The notes beneath the pieces are model-generated. The model was given only the letters and a program-made list of their open reading frames with translations, ran no database searches and was not told the origin of the DNA. From contig NZ_SOBT01000008.1 of assembly GCF_004364935.1 (NCBI RefSeq), positions 186,001 to 250,000 of the forward strand: a stretch of 64,000 nt of DNA. Direction: 5' to 3'. Source of the stretch: Panacagrimonas perspica. Its GTDB lineage: Bacteria; Pseudomonadota; Gammaproteobacteria; Nevskiales; Nevskiaceae. The position numbers were made by a program, and so were the translations under genes. The first letter of the stretch is position 1, and every line of letters begins with the position of its first letter. Below, one piece after another: positions 45,475 to 55,488 of this stretch.

Positions 45475-47370
45475 ATGGCCGACTCCAAGAATTACGGCGC
45501 AGACGCCATCGAAGTCCTCGAAGGACTCGACCCGGTACGCAAGCGTCCGGGCATGTACACCGATACGACGCGGCCGAACCACCTTGCGCAGGAAGTGATC
45601 GACAACGCGGTCGACGAGGCGCTGGCCGGCCACGCGTCGAAGATCGACGTCGTGGTGTTCGCCGACGGCTCGCTGCAGGTCGCCGACGATGGTCGCGGCA
45701 TGCCGGTGGACATCAATCCGAAATTCGGCGTCAGCGGCGTCGAGCTGATCCTGACCAAGCTGCATTCGGGCGCGAAGTTCTCCAACAAGATGTACACGTT
45801 CTCCGGCGGCCTGCATGGCGTCGGTGTGAGCGTGGTGAACGCGCTGTCATCCAAGCTCGAGGTACGCGTGTGCCGCGGGGCCGCCGAGCACGCGATGGAA
45901 TTCCGTGACGGCAACAAATACACGGCACTCAAGCCGATCGGCACGGTGCCGAAGTCGCGCACCGGCACCACGGTGCGCTTCTGGCCCGATCCGAAGTATT
46001 TCGACTCGCCCAAGTTCGCGCTGCCGCGCCTCAAGCAGGTGCTGCGCGCCAAGGCCGTGCTGTGCCCGAACCTGCGCGTGAGCCTCGATGACCAGATCAA
46101 CAACGAGCAGATCGTCTGGCAGTTCGAGAACGGGCTGACGGACTACCTCAAGGATTCGCTGCGCGGCGTCGACGTGCTGCCTGCCGAGCCCTTCGTCGGC
46201 CACTTCAAGGGCGAGCGCGAGGAATCGGACTGGGCGCTGTTCTGGATCAACGGCGATGGGCCGAGCGAGCCGATCGCCGAGTCCTACGTGAACCTGATTC
46301 CGACGACGCAGGGCGGCACGCACGTCAACGGCCTGCGCACCGGCCTGACCGAGGCGATCCGCGAGTTCTGCGAGTTCCGCAACCTGCTGCCGCGCGGCAT
46401 GAAGCTGACCCCTGAAGACGTCTGGCAGGGATGCGCCTATGTGCTCAGCGTGAAGATGCAGGACCCGCAGTTCGCCGGTCAGACCAAGGAGCGGCTGTCG
46501 TCACGAGAGACCGCGGCTTTCGTCGGCGGCGTCGTGCACGACTCGTTCGGCCTGTGGCTGAACCAGCATCCGGACCAGGGTGAGCTGGTCGCGCAGCTGG
46601 TGATCGCGAACGCCAACGCGCGCATGAAGCTGGCCAAGCAGGTCGTGCGCAAGAAGATCACCAGCGGTCCCGCGCTGCCGGGCAAGCTCGCCGACTGCGT
46701 GCTGACGGACCTGGCGCTGACCGAGCTGTTCCTGGTGGAAGGTGACTCGGCTGGCGGTTCGGCCAAGCAGGCCCGCGACCGCGACACGCAGGCGATCATG
46801 CCGCTGCGCGGCAAGATCCTGAACACCTGGGAAGTGGATTCCAACGAAGCGCTCGGCTCGCAGGAAATCCACGACATCAGCGTGGCGATCGGCGTGGATC
46901 CGGGATCCAGCGATCTGACGCAGCTGCGCTACGGCAAGGTCTGCGTGCTCGCCGATGCGGACTCCGACGGCCTGCACATCGCAACCCTGCTGTGCGCGCT
47001 GTTCCTCAAGCATTACCGTCCGCTGGTCGAAGCCGGACACGTCTACATCGCGATGCCGCCGCTGTTTCGCATCGACGCCGGCAAGCACGTCTACTACGCG
47101 CTCGACGAAGCCGAGCGGCAGGGCGTGTTCGATCGGCTCGCCGCCGAGGGCAACCGCGCCAAGATCCAGGTCACGCGCTTCAAGGGCCTGGGCGAGATGA
47201 ATCCGATCCAGCTGCGCGAAACCACGATGGCGCGCGATACGCGTCGCCTGGTGCAGCTGACGCTCGACGAGAGTCCGGCGGATGTGGTCATGGACATGCT
47301 GCTGGCGAAGAAGCGCGCTTCGGATCGCAAGGAATGGCTCGAGCGCGAGGGCGACAAGGCGGAGGTGTAG
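45475..47370 (+). CDS. parE: DNA topoisomerase IV subunit B
   Basis: 631 residues. ATPase subunit of topoisomerase IV, which decatenates replicated chromosomes with ParC. Begins [30 protein letters not shown]. The GHKL ATPase has [22 protein letters not shown] and [17 protein letters not shown]; the Toprim region has [31 protein letters not shown] and [13 protein letters not shown]. ParE rather than GyrB is supported by length and the absence of the GyrB C-terminal insert. Divergent from xseB across 157 bases. Confidence 0.96.
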   Translation: MADSKNYGADAIEVLEGLDPVRKRPGMYTDTTRPNHLAQEVIDNAVDEALAGHASKIDVVVFADGSLQVADDGRGMPVDINPKFGVSGVELILTKLHSGAKFSNKMYTFSGGLHGVGVSVVNALSSKLEVRVCRGAAEHAMEFRDGNKYTALKPIGTVPKSRTGTTVRFWPDPKYFDSPKFALPRLKQVLRAKAVLCPNLRVSLDDQINNEQIVWQFENGLTDYLKDSLRGVDVLPAEPFVGHFKGEREESDWALFWINGDGPSEPIAESYVNLIPTTQGGTHVNGLRTGLTEAIREFCEFRNLLPRGMKLTPEDVWQGCAYVLSVKMQDPQFAGQTKERLSSRETAAFVGGVVHDSFGLWLNQHPDQGELVAQLVIANANARMKLAKQVVRKKITSGPALPGKLADCVLTDLALTELFLVEGDSAGGSAKQARDRDTQAIMPLRGKILNTWEVDSNEALGSQEIHDISVAIGVDPGSSDLTQLRYGKVCVLADADSDGLHIATLLCALFLKHYRPLVEAGHVYIAMPPLFRIDAGKHVYYALDEAERQGVFDRLAAEGNRAKIQVTRFKGLGEMNPIQLRETTMARDTRRLVQLTLDESPADVVMDMLLAKKRASDRKEWLEREGDKAEV

Positions 47371-47388
47371 AACGCCATCGCCGCAACC

Positions 47389-47455
47389 GTAGCCCGGATG
47401 AAACCCGGGGCTGCGTTCCGCATCCGAGGGGAACCCCGGGTTTCACCCGGGCTAC
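47389..47455. repeat. Intergenic hairpin repeat, copy 7 (GAAACCC variant)
   Basis: GTAGCCCGGATGAAACCCGGGG and CCCCGGGTTTCACCCGGGCTAC. It lies between the same-direction parE and recQ genes, so it is in a transcript rather than between convergent ends. Confidence 0.88.
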
Positions 47456-47540
47456 GATCGCGGCAGCACCGCATCTGCGTACCCGGTCCCACCCGCAACC
47501 GTTTGCTAGTCTGCCCGGGTCTCCCCGGCGTTCGCTTTCC

Positions 47541-49835
47541 ATGTCGTCATCCTCGTCGCCAACGGCTGTGGCAGAAGTACCGCCTGCGCCTTCCGGCTCG
47601 CTCGCCGCCGCGCTGAAACGCTGGTTCGGTTTCGACGCCTTCCGCCCAGGCCAGGAAGCGGTCGTCCGCGATGCGATGGCCGGCCGCGACGTGCTGGCGA
47701 TCATGCCCACCGGCGGCGGCAAGTCGCTGTGCTTCCAGTTGCCGGCGCTGCTGCGGCCGGGGCTGATGATCGTGGTGTCCCCGCTGATCGCGCTGATGCA
47801 GGACCAGGTCCGGCAGCTGCGCGTGATGGGCATTCCGGCGGGCTTCCTGAATTCGAGCCTGAGCGCGCGGGAATCCGCCGAGGTGCTGTCGGCCGCCGCT
47901 GCCGGCACGTACCGGCTCTTGTATCTGGCGCCCGAGCGTCTGCTGATGCCGGACTTCCTGAACGGGCCGCTCGCGCGTCTCGCGGAATCGCCGGGCCTGT
48001 CGGCGTTCACGATCGACGAGGCGCACTGCGTGTCCGAGTGGGGCCACGATTTTCGGCCCGAGTACCGCCAGCTCGGCAGCCTGCGCGACCGATTCCCCGA
48101 TGTGCCGGTGTTCGCGTTCACCGCCACTGCGACCGAGCGCGTGCGCGCCGACATCGTCGCGCAGCTGCGCCTGCGCAAGACGGGCCTGCACATCGCGAGC
48201 TTCAATCGCCCGAACCTGTTCTACGCGGTGCGGCCCAAGGCCAAGCAGGCCTGGCCCGAACTGCTGGCGCAGGCGCGCAAGGGCGGAGCGGGCATCGTGT
48301 ACTGCCTGTCGCGCAAGCGCGTCGACGAGCTCGCGTTCCAGCTCGCCGAGCAGGGCATCCGCGCGTTGCCGTACCACGCCGGGCTCGATGCCGAGACGCG
48401 CCGCGTGAACCAGGAGCGCTTCATCCGCGACGACGCGCAGGTCATGTGCGCGACCGTCGCTTTCGGCATGGGCATCAACAAGCCCGACGTGCGCTGGGTG
48501 ATCCACTACGACCTGCCGCGCACGATCGAAGGCTATTACCAGGAGGCGGGGCGTGCCGGACGCGATGGCGAACCGGCTGCCTGCACGCTGTATTTCGGAC
48601 CCGGTGACATTCGCACCGCCGAGTTCCTGATCGCGCAGAAAGTGGACCCGAACACGCAGCAACCGCTCGAAGCCGAACAGCGCATCGCGCGGCAGCAGCT
48701 GCGCCAGATCATCGACTACGCCGAATCCACCGCCTGCCGGCGCACGATCCAGCTGCGTTACTTCGGCGAGGAATTCGCCGGCGACTGCGGCGCCTGTGAC
48801 AACTGCACGCAGCCACGCGACACGCAGGACTGGACGCTGGAGGCGCAGCAGCTGCTGTCCTGCGTGGCGCGACTCGCGCAGCGCGGCCAGCGTTTCGGCG
48901 CGGCGACGACGATCGAGATCCTGCGCGGCGTCGAGAACCAGAAGCTGATCGATCGCGGCCATCAGAGCCTGAGCACCTACGGCATCGGCAAGCATCGTTC
49001 GCAGGACGAATGGCGGCACCTGGTGCGTGCGCTGCTGCACCAGGGCCTGCTGGCCGAGTCCAACGACGGCTATCCGGTGCTGAGCCTGATCGAGGCCAGT
49101 CGCGCCGTGCTCAAGGGTGAACGGCGCGTGCAGGTTGCAGCGCCGCCGCCGCGCGTGCGCGTCGCGCGCGGCAAGAAGGGCGCGGCCAAGCGCCAGGAGA
49201 CCGAGGCCGTCGAGGCGCAGCCGCAATCCGAAGCGCTGTTCATGCGGCTGCGCAGCCTGCGCAAGGAGATCGCCGATGCGCAGAGCCTGCCGCCCTACGT
49301 CGTCTTCAGCGACGCCAGCCTGCGCGAGATGTCCACGCGCCAGCCCTGCGAAGCGGAAACCTTCGCCGAGGTGTCGGGCGTCGGCAGCCGCAAGCTGGCG
49401 CAGTACGGACCGGCGTTCGTCGCCAGCATCCGCGCATTCCGTGCGGAACTGAACCTGCCGGTGGCCGGTTCGGCTTCGGCAGGTTTCGAGCCCGAGCGCA
49501 GCGAAGCGGTGGGTGCAGGCGCCGATGCCGTCGACACCGAGACGGTGCGCAAGACGCGCGCGATGTTCGACAGCGGCATGAGCCCGGAACGGATCGCCGC
49601 CGAGCGCGGTCTGTCGAGCAACACCGTCGCGGCGCACCTGGAAGCCCTGCTGGCCGCGGGCACACCGCTGAACCTGAGCGCCGTGCTGTCCGCGGATCGA
49701 TTGCAGACGATGGTCCAGGCGCTGCAACTGCACGGCGATACGCGGCTCAAGCAGGCCTGGGATGCGCTGGGAGGCGAGTACGCCTACGACGAGCTGCGAC
49801 TGGCACGCGGATGGCTGAGGGGGCACACCACTTGA
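47541..49835 (+). CDS. recQ: ATP-dependent DNA helicase RecQ
   Basis: 764 residues, longer than E. coli RecQ (609). Superfamily 2 helicase: Walker [21 protein letters not shown] box [23 protein letters not shown], motif [18 protein letters not shown] Cys4 zinc site (STACRR ... GDCGACDNC), RQC domain and HRDC domain (~565-650) follow. The extra ~110 C-terminal residues include a helix-turn-helix-like segment ([32 protein letters not shown]), the HTH_40-type tail found in some RecQ proteins. Resolves replication-fork and recombination intermediates. Start ATG 47541, with an Ala/Ser-rich leader. Confidence 0.95.
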   Translation: MSSSSSPTAVAEVPPAPSGSLAAALKRWFGFDAFRPGQEAVVRDAMAGRDVLAIMPTGGGKSLCFQLPALLRPGLMIVVSPLIALMQDQVRQLRVMGIPAGFLNSSLSARESAEVLSAAAAGTYRLLYLAPERLLMPDFLNGPLARLAESPGLSAFTIDEAHCVSEWGHDFRPEYRQLGSLRDRFPDVPVFAFTATATERVRADIVAQLRLRKTGLHIASFNRPNLFYAVRPKAKQAWPELLAQARKGGAGIVYCLSRKRVDELAFQLAEQGIRALPYHAGLDAETRRVNQERFIRDDAQVMCATVAFGMGINKPDVRWVIHYDLPRTIEGYYQEAGRAGRDGEPAACTLYFGPGDIRTAEFLIAQKVDPNTQQPLEAEQRIARQQLRQIIDYAESTACRRTIQLRYFGEEFAGDCGACDNCTQPRDTQDWTLEAQQLLSCVARLAQRGQRFGAATTIEILRGVENQKLIDRGHQSLSTYGIGKHRSQDEWRHLVRALLHQGLLAESNDGYPVLSLIEASRAVLKGERRVQVAAPPPRVRVARGKKGAAKRQETEAVEAQPQSEALFMRLRSLRKEIADAQSLPPYVVFSDASLREMSTRQPCEAETFAEVSGVGSRKLAQYGPAFVASIRAFRAELNLPVAGSASAGFEPERSEAVGAGADAVDTETVRKTRAMFDSGMSPERIAAERGLSSNTVAAHLEALLAAGTPLNLSAVLSADRLQTMVQALQLHGDTRLKQAWDALGGEYAYDELRLARGWLRGHTT

Positions 49836-49918
49836 TGCCCCGGCGAGTGGGGGGTTAGCTTCGGACGAAGCGACCCGGTCCACGAAGGTCGCACCACGCG
49901 AAGCTGGAGATACGAGAC

Positions 49919-50878
49919 ATGGAGAAGCAGATTCCGGGTGTCGGCGAACTTCTGAAGAATGCCCCCAAGAACTGGGGTCGCTGGGGCGCCGAAGACGAGG
50001 TCGGGTCGCTGAACTTCCTGACGTCGGCCGAAGTGTTGCGCGGCGTCGGCAGCGTCAAGCAGGGCAAGACCTTCACGTTGCAGGTGCAGATGGGCAATCC
50101 GAAGGGCGATCCGGTGTGGCCGGGCCGCGATCCGTCGAAGCGCATGAACGTGCTCGACGAGGGTCACTTCCTGTGCGGCAAGGGCCCTGCGTTTCCGGGC
50201 GGCCTGCACTATGCCGACGACGTGATGTTCATGTACCTGCAGGGCTCCACGCAGTACGACGCGCTCGGCCATGTCTGGTGCGACGGCAAGCTCTACAACG
50301 GTTACGACGCCATGAGCACGATCGGCGGCATGTCGAAAGTCAGCGTGCTGCCGCTGGCCGAGCGCGGCATCGTCGGTCGCGGTATGCTGATCGACATGGC
50401 GCGCCATCGCGGCAAGACCTCGCTGGATCCGGGCGAAACGTTCACGCACGAGGATCTGCTGGCCGCCGCCAAGAAGCAGGGCGTCACGATCGAGAAGCAC
50501 GACATCCTGGTGGTGCGTACCGGCTGGATCAGCGCGTTCTACGAGAAGGATCGCGTCGAGTTCTACAAGAACTTCGTCGAGCCGGGCCTGACGTACACAC
50601 CCGAGCTGGTGGACTGGTTCCACAAGATGGAAATTCCCAACCTGGTGACCGACACCATCGCCAACGAGGTGACGATCGATCCGGTCTCCGGCGCCGCGCT
50701 GCCGCTGCACATCGCGCTGATGAGCTATCTGGGCATCACGTTCACCGAGATCGCACAGCTCGACCTGCTCGCGGCGGACTGCGAGAAGGACGGCCAGTGG
50801 TCGTTCCTTTACGTTGCCGCGCCGCTGAAGGTCGTCAACGGATCCGGTGCGCCGGTGAACCCGGTGGTCATCAAGTAA
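49919..50878 (+). CDS. Cyclase family (kynurenine formamidase-like) metal-dependent hydrolase
   Basis: 319 residues. NWGRWGAEDEVGSLNFLTSAEV and LYNGYD type blocks belong to the cyclase/KynB-like family of metal hydrolases. The usual HxGTHxDxPxH motif is altered here (STQYDALGHVWCDG): Gln replaces the first His and an acidic Asp-Ala-x-x-His remains. DMARHRGKTSLDPGETFTHEDLL and VRTGWISAF are further family blocks. Larger than KynB (~210), like fungal/environmental members whose substrates are unknown. First of a three-gene cluster with the secreted protein and the acyl-CoA ligase. Confidence 0.88.
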   Translation: MEKQIPGVGELLKNAPKNWGRWGAEDEVGSLNFLTSAEVLRGVGSVKQGKTFTLQVQMGNPKGDPVWPGRDPSKRMNVLDEGHFLCGKGPAFPGGLHYADDVMFMYLQGSTQYDALGHVWCDGKLYNGYDAMSTIGGMSKVSVLPLAERGIVGRGMLIDMARHRGKTSLDPGETFTHEDLLAAAKKQGVTIEKHDILVVRTGWISAFYEKDRVEFYKNFVEPGLTYTPELVDWFHKMEIPNLVTDTIANEVTIDPVSGAALPLHIALMSYLGITFTEIAQLDLLAADCEKDGQWSFLYVAAPLKVVNGSGAPVNPVVIK

Positions 50879-50880
50879 CC

Positions 50881-51393
50881 ATGCGAAAGATCCTGGCAGC
50901 GGTGACGTTTCTCGCGGCGACGCTGTCCGGGTCTGCAAACGCGATGTCGGCTTCGGCCTCCGGCGTGTTCGTGGCCGTCGACGACGCCGGACAGCCCACG
51001 GAGAAAGTGCTGCGCGTATCGCACACGCCGGTGGGCTGGAAGTTCGAGGATCGCCAGCCCGACGGCTCCTGGCTCGACGTGAGTTGCCACGGGGGCTGCG
51101 AACACCGTGAGTCGGCTCCCGAGGACCTCGAGGAATTCTTCGGCGGTCCGCCGCCGAACGACATCAAGCCCGAATGCGTGCAGAACGAGCAGTACGCGTT
51201 CTGCCACTTCCTGAAGACCGCGCCGGGAGCCGAGCGCGAGGGCTTCGTGCTGGTGGTGCGCATCGCCGCCGACTGGTTGCCGGTGTCGATGATCCGCCTG
51301 CCGGGGCCGCCGCAGGATGGCGACGACGAGGATGACGACGACGGCGGCAAGGCGCCGACGCCCAAGCTCGAGTCGGCACGCTACACCCACTGA
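50881..51393 (+). CDS. Secreted hypothetical protein with acidic tail
   Basis: 170 residues. I do not recognise a family. Signal peptide ~1-21 (ending SANA), a compact domain with four Cys (SCHGGC and, further on, PECVQNEQYAFC, likely disulphides), and a very acidic Gly/Asp run near the C-terminus (PQDGDDEDDDDGG). Starts two bases after the cyclase stop and ends ten bases before the ligase start, so it is in an operon with both. Likely periplasmic. Confidence 0.8.
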   Translation: MRKILAAVTFLAATLSGSANAMSASASGVFVAVDDAGQPTEKVLRVSHTPVGWKFEDRQPDGSWLDVSCHGGCEHRESAPEDLEEFFGGPPPNDIKPECVQNEQYAFCHFLKTAPGAEREGFVLVVRIAADWLPVSMIRLPGPPQDGDDEDDDDGGKAPTPKLESARYTH

Positions 51394-51403
51394 AACCACG
51401 ACG

Positions 51404-53047
51404 ATGACGACGACGCGACCCTGGACTGCGCTGTATTCCCGCGGGCATGCCGCCGACATCACGATCGAACATCCGCACGCGCTGTCGTTGTTCCGCGCCG
51501 CCGTGGCGCGCGCGGCGGACAAGCCGGCGATCCATTATTTCGACGCCACGCTCAGCTATGCCGAGGTCGATGCGCTCAGCGATGCGCTGGCCTGCGCGCT
51601 GATCGAGGGCGGCGTTCGTCGCGGCGATCGCGTCGCGATGTACCTGCAGAACGTGCCGCAGTTCGTCATCGGCCTGGTCGCGAGCTGGAAGGCGGGCGCG
51701 ATCGCGGTCTCGATCAACCCGATGAACCGCGAGCGCGAGCTGGGGCTGCTGCTGGCGGACTCCCAGCCGGCAGCGATCCTGGCGCACGAGTCGGCGTACC
51801 GCGACGTGCTCGGCAAGGTGCTGCAGGAACATCCGGTCCCGACCGTCATCACGACCTCGGAACTGGAATTCCAGACCCGGGGCGATGCGCGCCTGTTCGC
51901 ATCGAGCGCGCACGACCGCCCGGTGACGACGATCGATTTCATGGAGTGCATCGACCGGCATCGCGGCGAGAAGCCGCCTGCCGTCGAGTACGACGGCAAC
52001 GACGTGGCGATGCTCGTCTACACCTCGGGCACCACCGGCCTGCCCAAGGGCGCGATGAACTCGCATCGCAGCGTTGCGTTCACCGCGCAGGTCTATCGCG
52101 ACTGGATGGGGCTGCCGGAAGGCGCCGGCGTGCTGGGCATCGCGCCGCTGTTCCACATCACCGGGCTGATCGGGCACATCGCGCTGTCACTGCTGATCGC
52201 GGGACCGCTGACGCTGGCCTATCGCTTCGAACCCGGCGTCGTGCTCGACGCCATCGCCGAGCATCGTCCGGTGTTCACGATCGGCGCCATCACCGCGCTG
52301 ATCGCGCTGATGAACCATCCTGCGGCCACGCCGCAGATCCTGGGCAGCCTGAAGACGATCTATTCGGGTGGCGCTCCGATCGCGCCGGCCGTCGTCGAAC
52401 AGTTCGAATCGAAGTTCGGCATCTACATCCGCAACGCCTACGGCCTGACGGAGACCACGTCGCCGAGCACCGTGACGCCCAAGGACCTGCGCGGTCCGGT
52501 GGACCCGGACTTCGGCGCGCTGTCGGTCGGCGTGCCGACGTTCAACACCGAGATCCGCATCGTCGATGTCGAGACCGCGCAGCCGGTGAAGTCCGGCGAG
52601 TCCGGCGAGATCGTGATCCGCGGTCCGCAGGTCGTCGGCGGTTACTGGAACAAGCCCAAGGAAACCGCCGAGGCGATCCGCGACGGCTGGCTGCACACCG
52701 GCGATATCGGCGTGCTCGATGCCGCGGGCTGGCTGTACCTGGTCGATCGCAAGAAGGACATGATCAACGCGTCCGGCTACAAGGTCTGGCCGCGCGAGGT
52801 CGAGGACGTGCTGTACACGCATCCGGCCGTGCGCGAGGCGGCGGTGGTGGGCATTCCGGACGAATACCGCGGCGAGAGTGTGAAGGCCGTGGTCAGCCTC
52901 AAGCCCGGCACGAGCGCGACGGCCGAGGAGATCACCGAGTTCTGCAAGGCGCGCATGGCCGCCTACAAGTACCCGCGCGTCGTCCAGTTCCTGCCCGAAC
53001 TGCCGAAGACGGTGACGGGGAAGATCCTGCGGCGGGAGTTGCGTTAG
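51404..53047 (+). CDS. AMP-dependent acyl-CoA synthetase/ligase
   Basis: 547 residues, adenylate-forming enzyme that activates a carboxylic acid to its CoA thioester. AMP-binding motif LVYTSGTTGLPKGAMNSH, NAYGLTETTSPSTVTP, GWLHTGDIGVLD and the catalytic C-terminal Lys in PKTVTGKILRREL. The VDRKKDMINASGYKVWPREVE hinge block is typical of medium/long-chain or aromatic acid ligases; substrate unknown. Clear small-cluster context with the cyclase and secreted protein, and a convergent TetR gene. Confidence 0.93.
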   Translation: MTTTRPWTALYSRGHAADITIEHPHALSLFRAAVARAADKPAIHYFDATLSYAEVDALSDALACALIEGGVRRGDRVAMYLQNVPQFVIGLVASWKAGAIAVSINPMNRERELGLLLADSQPAAILAHESAYRDVLGKVLQEHPVPTVITTSELEFQTRGDARLFASSAHDRPVTTIDFMECIDRHRGEKPPAVEYDGNDVAMLVYTSGTTGLPKGAMNSHRSVAFTAQVYRDWMGLPEGAGVLGIAPLFHITGLIGHIALSLLIAGPLTLAYRFEPGVVLDAIAEHRPVFTIGAITALIALMNHPAATPQILGSLKTIYSGGAPIAPAVVEQFESKFGIYIRNAYGLTETTSPSTVTPKDLRGPVDPDFGALSVGVPTFNTEIRIVDVETAQPVKSGESGEIVIRGPQVVGGYWNKPKETAEAIRDGWLHTGDIGVLDAAGWLYLVDRKKDMINASGYKVWPREVEDVLYTHPAVREAAVVGIPDEYRGESVKAVVSLKPGTSATAEEITEFCKARMAAYKYPRVVQFLPELPKTVTGKILRRELR

Positions 53048-53118
53048 GTCGTGCGCGTAGCGGCTGGCGAGTGGCGCAGCCAGGGTAAACGTCTGGGAAC
53101 GAAGGCTCGGGCAGTGTC

Positions 53119-53140
53119 GTAGCCCGGGTGAAACCCGGGA
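53119..53140. repeat. Half copy of the intergenic hairpin repeat (GAAACCC variant)
   Basis: GTAGCCCGGGTGAAACCCGGG without the second arm; it can still fold as a small hairpin (CCCGGG/CCCGGG). Lies between the convergent ligase and TetR genes. Confidence 0.75.
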
Positions 53141-53147
53141 CCGGCAC

Positions 53148-53783
53148 TCAGAACATCTTCGCCAGCTTCAACACCGCGTCATCCTTCGCATACGCGCGGA
53201 ACAAGGTCCGCGCCAGCACGCCCATCATCCGGTGCACCTCTTCCGGCGTCTTGTAGCGCAGCGGCAACACCACGGCTTCCATCAGCGAGATCATCGCGCG
53301 GGAAATGTCCTCGAGATCGCCGGCCAGATCGAAGCGGCCCTGCTCGACGCCGCGGCGCAGAACCGCCTCGATCACCGCCTGCGAGGCCGATTCGAATTCC
53401 GCCTGCGCGTGCAGCATGGCCTGCGTTTCCGGCGCGTCGGGAATCAGCCAGTAGCCCGCGACGCCCTGTTCCAAGGTCGGGTCGCGCAAGGCCTGCTCGA
53501 GACCCCGGAACATGTAGAGGATGCCGGCGACAGGATCCTCGGTCCGGGACATCGGGTCGAAGATGTACTGCCGGAACAGTCCGTGCAGCCGGCCCAGGCA
53601 GTGCAGATACAATTCCGCCTTGCCGCTGAAGTGCCAGTAGAGGGCACCCTTGCTGAGCTTCGCGGCCTGGGCGATGTCGCCGATGGAGACACCCTCGTAG
53701 CCGTGGCGACCGAACAGGTGAAAGGCTTGATCCTGGATGGCCTTGAGCGTATCGAACTGCTCGTGCGCGGGTTTGCGAGGCAT
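53148..53783 (-). CDS. TetR family transcriptional regulator
   Basis: 211 residues. N-terminal DNA-binding domain (~10-55: KAIQDQAFHLFGRHGYEGVSIGDIAQAAKLSKGALYWHFSGKAELY) with a complete helix-turn-helix, then an effector-binding helical domain (~65-205). Convergent with the acyl-CoA ligase and divergent from the sirtuin gene across 77 bases. It may regulate one of these, but I see no clear operator. Confidence 0.93.
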   Translation of the reverse strand: MPRKPAHEQFDTLKAIQDQAFHLFGRHGYEGVSIGDIAQAAKLSKGALYWHFSGKAELYLHCLGRLHGLFRQYIFDPMSRTEDPVAGILYMFRGLEQALRDPTLEQGVAGYWLIPDAPETQAMLHAQAEFESASQAVIEAVLRRGVEQGRFDLAGDLEDISRAMISLMEAVVLPLRYKTPEEVHRMMGVLARTLFRAYAKDDAVLKLAKMF

Positions 53784-53860
53784 GAGGCAAGACGGATGGA
53801 TAAGGTGAGGATTATGCGGTCCGTGCCGGTACGGCGCATCGACAGGGAGCTTCGGACAAG

Positions 53861-54628
53861 GTGAGCGTCGACGCGCTGATCCAGGAAGCGGGCGCGATGC
53901 TGCGACGGGCACGGCGGGTGCTGGTGATCACCGGCGCCGGCATCTCGGCCGACTCCGGCCTGCCGACGTATCGCGGCATCGGCGGCCTCTACGAATCGGA
54001 TCTCACCGACGACGCCATTCCCATCGAGGTGGCCCTTTCCGGACAGATGCTGCGTACGCGCCCCGATGTCACCTGGAAATACCTCGTGCAGGTGGAGTCA
54101 TCCTGTCGCGGTGCGCGGCCCAACGCCGGTCATCTGGCGCTGGCGCGCATGGCCAACGGATTCCGCAATTTCACGGTGCTGACGCAGAACATCGACGGTT
54201 TCCACCGCGACGCCGGGCAGGAGAAGCTGATCGAGATCCACGGCAACGTTCACGAGCTGTTCTGCACCGAGTGCAAGCGCCAGTGGTGGGTCAAGGACTA
54301 CGCGCACCTGCAGGTGCCCCCGCGCTGCGACGACTGTCACGGCGCGGTCCGCCCCCGCGTGGTGCTGTTCGGCGAAGCCTTGCCACCGCGGGCGCTCGAG
54401 CGCCTGGAGGCCGCGATGCGTGAAGGCGTGGACCTGGTGATGAGCATCGGCACCACCGCCGTCTTTCCGTACATCTCTGGCCCGGTGGTCCATGCTGCGC
54501 GCATGGGTGTTCCCACGATCGAGATCAACCCGGGCGAATCGGAAATCTCCCCGGTGGTGCGCGTGCGCATTCCCGAGCGTGCCGCCGTGGTGCTGCCGCG
54601 CCTGCAGGCGCTCGCCAGCCAGACATGA
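53861..54628 (+). CDS. Sir2-type NAD-dependent protein deacylase
   Basis: 255 residues. Removes acyl groups from lysines using NAD+. LVITGAGISADSGLPTYRG (NAD loop), TQNIDGFHRDAG, catalytic His in IEIHGNVHELFC, and a structural zinc site formed by Cys-x2-Cys (FCTECKRQ) and Cys-x2-Cys (PRCDDCHG). GEALPPRALERL and SIGTTAVFPYIS are typical of bacterial sirtuins. Start is GTG at 53861 (MSVDALIQEAG). ATG of the next gene overlaps its stop. Confidence 0.95.
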   Translation: MSVDALIQEAGAMLRRARRVLVITGAGISADSGLPTYRGIGGLYESDLTDDAIPIEVALSGQMLRTRPDVTWKYLVQVESSCRGARPNAGHLALARMANGFRNFTVLTQNIDGFHRDAGQEKLIEIHGNVHELFCTECKRQWWVKDYAHLQVPPRCDDCHGAVRPRVVLFGEALPPRALERLEAAMREGVDLVMSIGTTAVFPYISGPVVHAARMGVPTIEINPGESEISPVVRVRIPERAAVVLPRLQALASQT

Positions 54629-55254
54629 TCGCGAGCCTCGCACGATGGCAGCAGCCCTGGGCCGAGCTCGGCCTGGTGGCGCGCATGGAGCTGAACGCCG
54701 ATCTTCGCAAGCGCTACTCCGAGCCGCATCGCGCGTACCACACGCTGCACCACATCGCCGAGTGCCTGGAACTGCTCGCCCAGACGCAGACGCTGGCACA
54801 GAGCAGTGCGTCGATCGAACTGGCGATCTGGTTTCACGACGCCTTCTACGACCCGCGCAAGACCGACAACGAGCTGCGCAGCGCAGAATGGGCGCAACGC
54901 GAGCTCAAGCGTGCCGGCGCGTCGCCGGCCCTGCAGGACCGCATCGTGTCCTTGATCATGGTCACCTGCCACGACGGTGATCCGCAGACGGCCGACGAGG
55001 AGCTGATGTCGGATATCGACCTGTCGATTCTCGGCGCAGGCGCGAAGCGCTTCGACGAGTACGAGCAGCAGGTGCGCCAGGAGTATCGGCACGTGCCGAT
55101 GCAGCAGTTCCGCAGCGGGCGGCGCAAGATCCTGAGCCAGTTCCTGGAACGCGATCCGATCTACTTCACCGACTGGTTCCGTTCGCGGCGCGAGGCGCAG
55201 GCGCGGACCAACCTGCAGCGATCGTTGACGAGGCTGGCGGGAAAGTTCTGGTAG
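54625..55254 (+). CDS. HD-domain phosphohydrolase-like protein (COG4339)
   Basis: 209 residues. YSEPHRAYHTLHHIAECLELL, ELAIWFHDAFYDPRKTDNELRSAEWA and LIMVTCHDG form the metal-binding His/Asp pattern of the COG4339 predicted HD-type hydrolases. DIDLSILGAGAKRFDEYEQQVRQEYRHVP is the family's C-terminal signature. Substrate unknown. Starts within the sirtuin stop (ATGA) and is therefore co-translated with it. Confidence 0.93.
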   Translation: MIASLARWQQPWAELGLVARMELNADLRKRYSEPHRAYHTLHHIAECLELLAQTQTLAQSSASIELAIWFHDAFYDPRKTDNELRSAEWAQRELKRAGASPALQDRIVSLIMVTCHDGDPQTADEELMSDIDLSILGAGAKRFDEYEQQVRQEYRHVPMQQFRSGRRKILSQFLERDPIYFTDWFRSRREAQARTNLQRSLTRLAGKFW

Positions 55255-55265
55255 CCGGCGGGCGG

Positions 55266-55427
55266 GTGAGTCTCTCCGGAAAATTCACGACGACTCGCGT
55301 TTCGATGGCGTCCGCCGACGGCCACTTGTTTCGCATCGGCGTGCCCGAGGTCGCGACCGATGCATTCAGACTCGTCACCGACGGGCGACTCGACACGTCG
55401 CCGGCCTGGTCGCCGTTGCACCGATGA
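55266..55427 (+). CDS. Small open reading frame, possible remnant of a TolB-like propeller repeat
   Basis: GTG start, 53 residues (MSLSGKFTTTRVSMASADGH then LFRIGVPEVATDAFRLV then TDGRLDTSPAWSPLHR). The D-T-S-P-A-W-S-P run resembles the PD40/TolB-like propeller unit (xxDxSPAWSPDG). No ribosome-binding site is evident. It may be a gene fragment rather than a functional gene. It ends 19 bases before a strong terminator. Confidence 0.25.
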   Translation: MSLSGKFTTTRVSMASADGHLFRIGVPEVATDAFRLVTDGRLDTSPAWSPLHR

Positions 55428-55445
55428 GGGCGAGAAGCACCCATG

Positions 55446-55473
55446 AAAAAGGCCGGTCGCAACCGGCCTTTTT
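55446..55473. terminator. Bidirectional rho-independent terminator
   Basis: AAAAAGGCCGGT and ACCGGCCTTTTT make a 12-bp stem with a 4-base loop, A/T-tracts on each side. It ends the LysM gene (15 bases after its stop on the minus strand) and the plus-strand region upstream. Confidence 0.92.
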
Positions 55474-55488
55474 CCCCGGCGCGAAGCC

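Noticed and set aside
30481-47455. Regularly shaped hairpin repeats considered as a CRISPR array
   Set aside because: Copies are kilobases apart, each is a single inverted repeat, and there are no spacers or cas genes.
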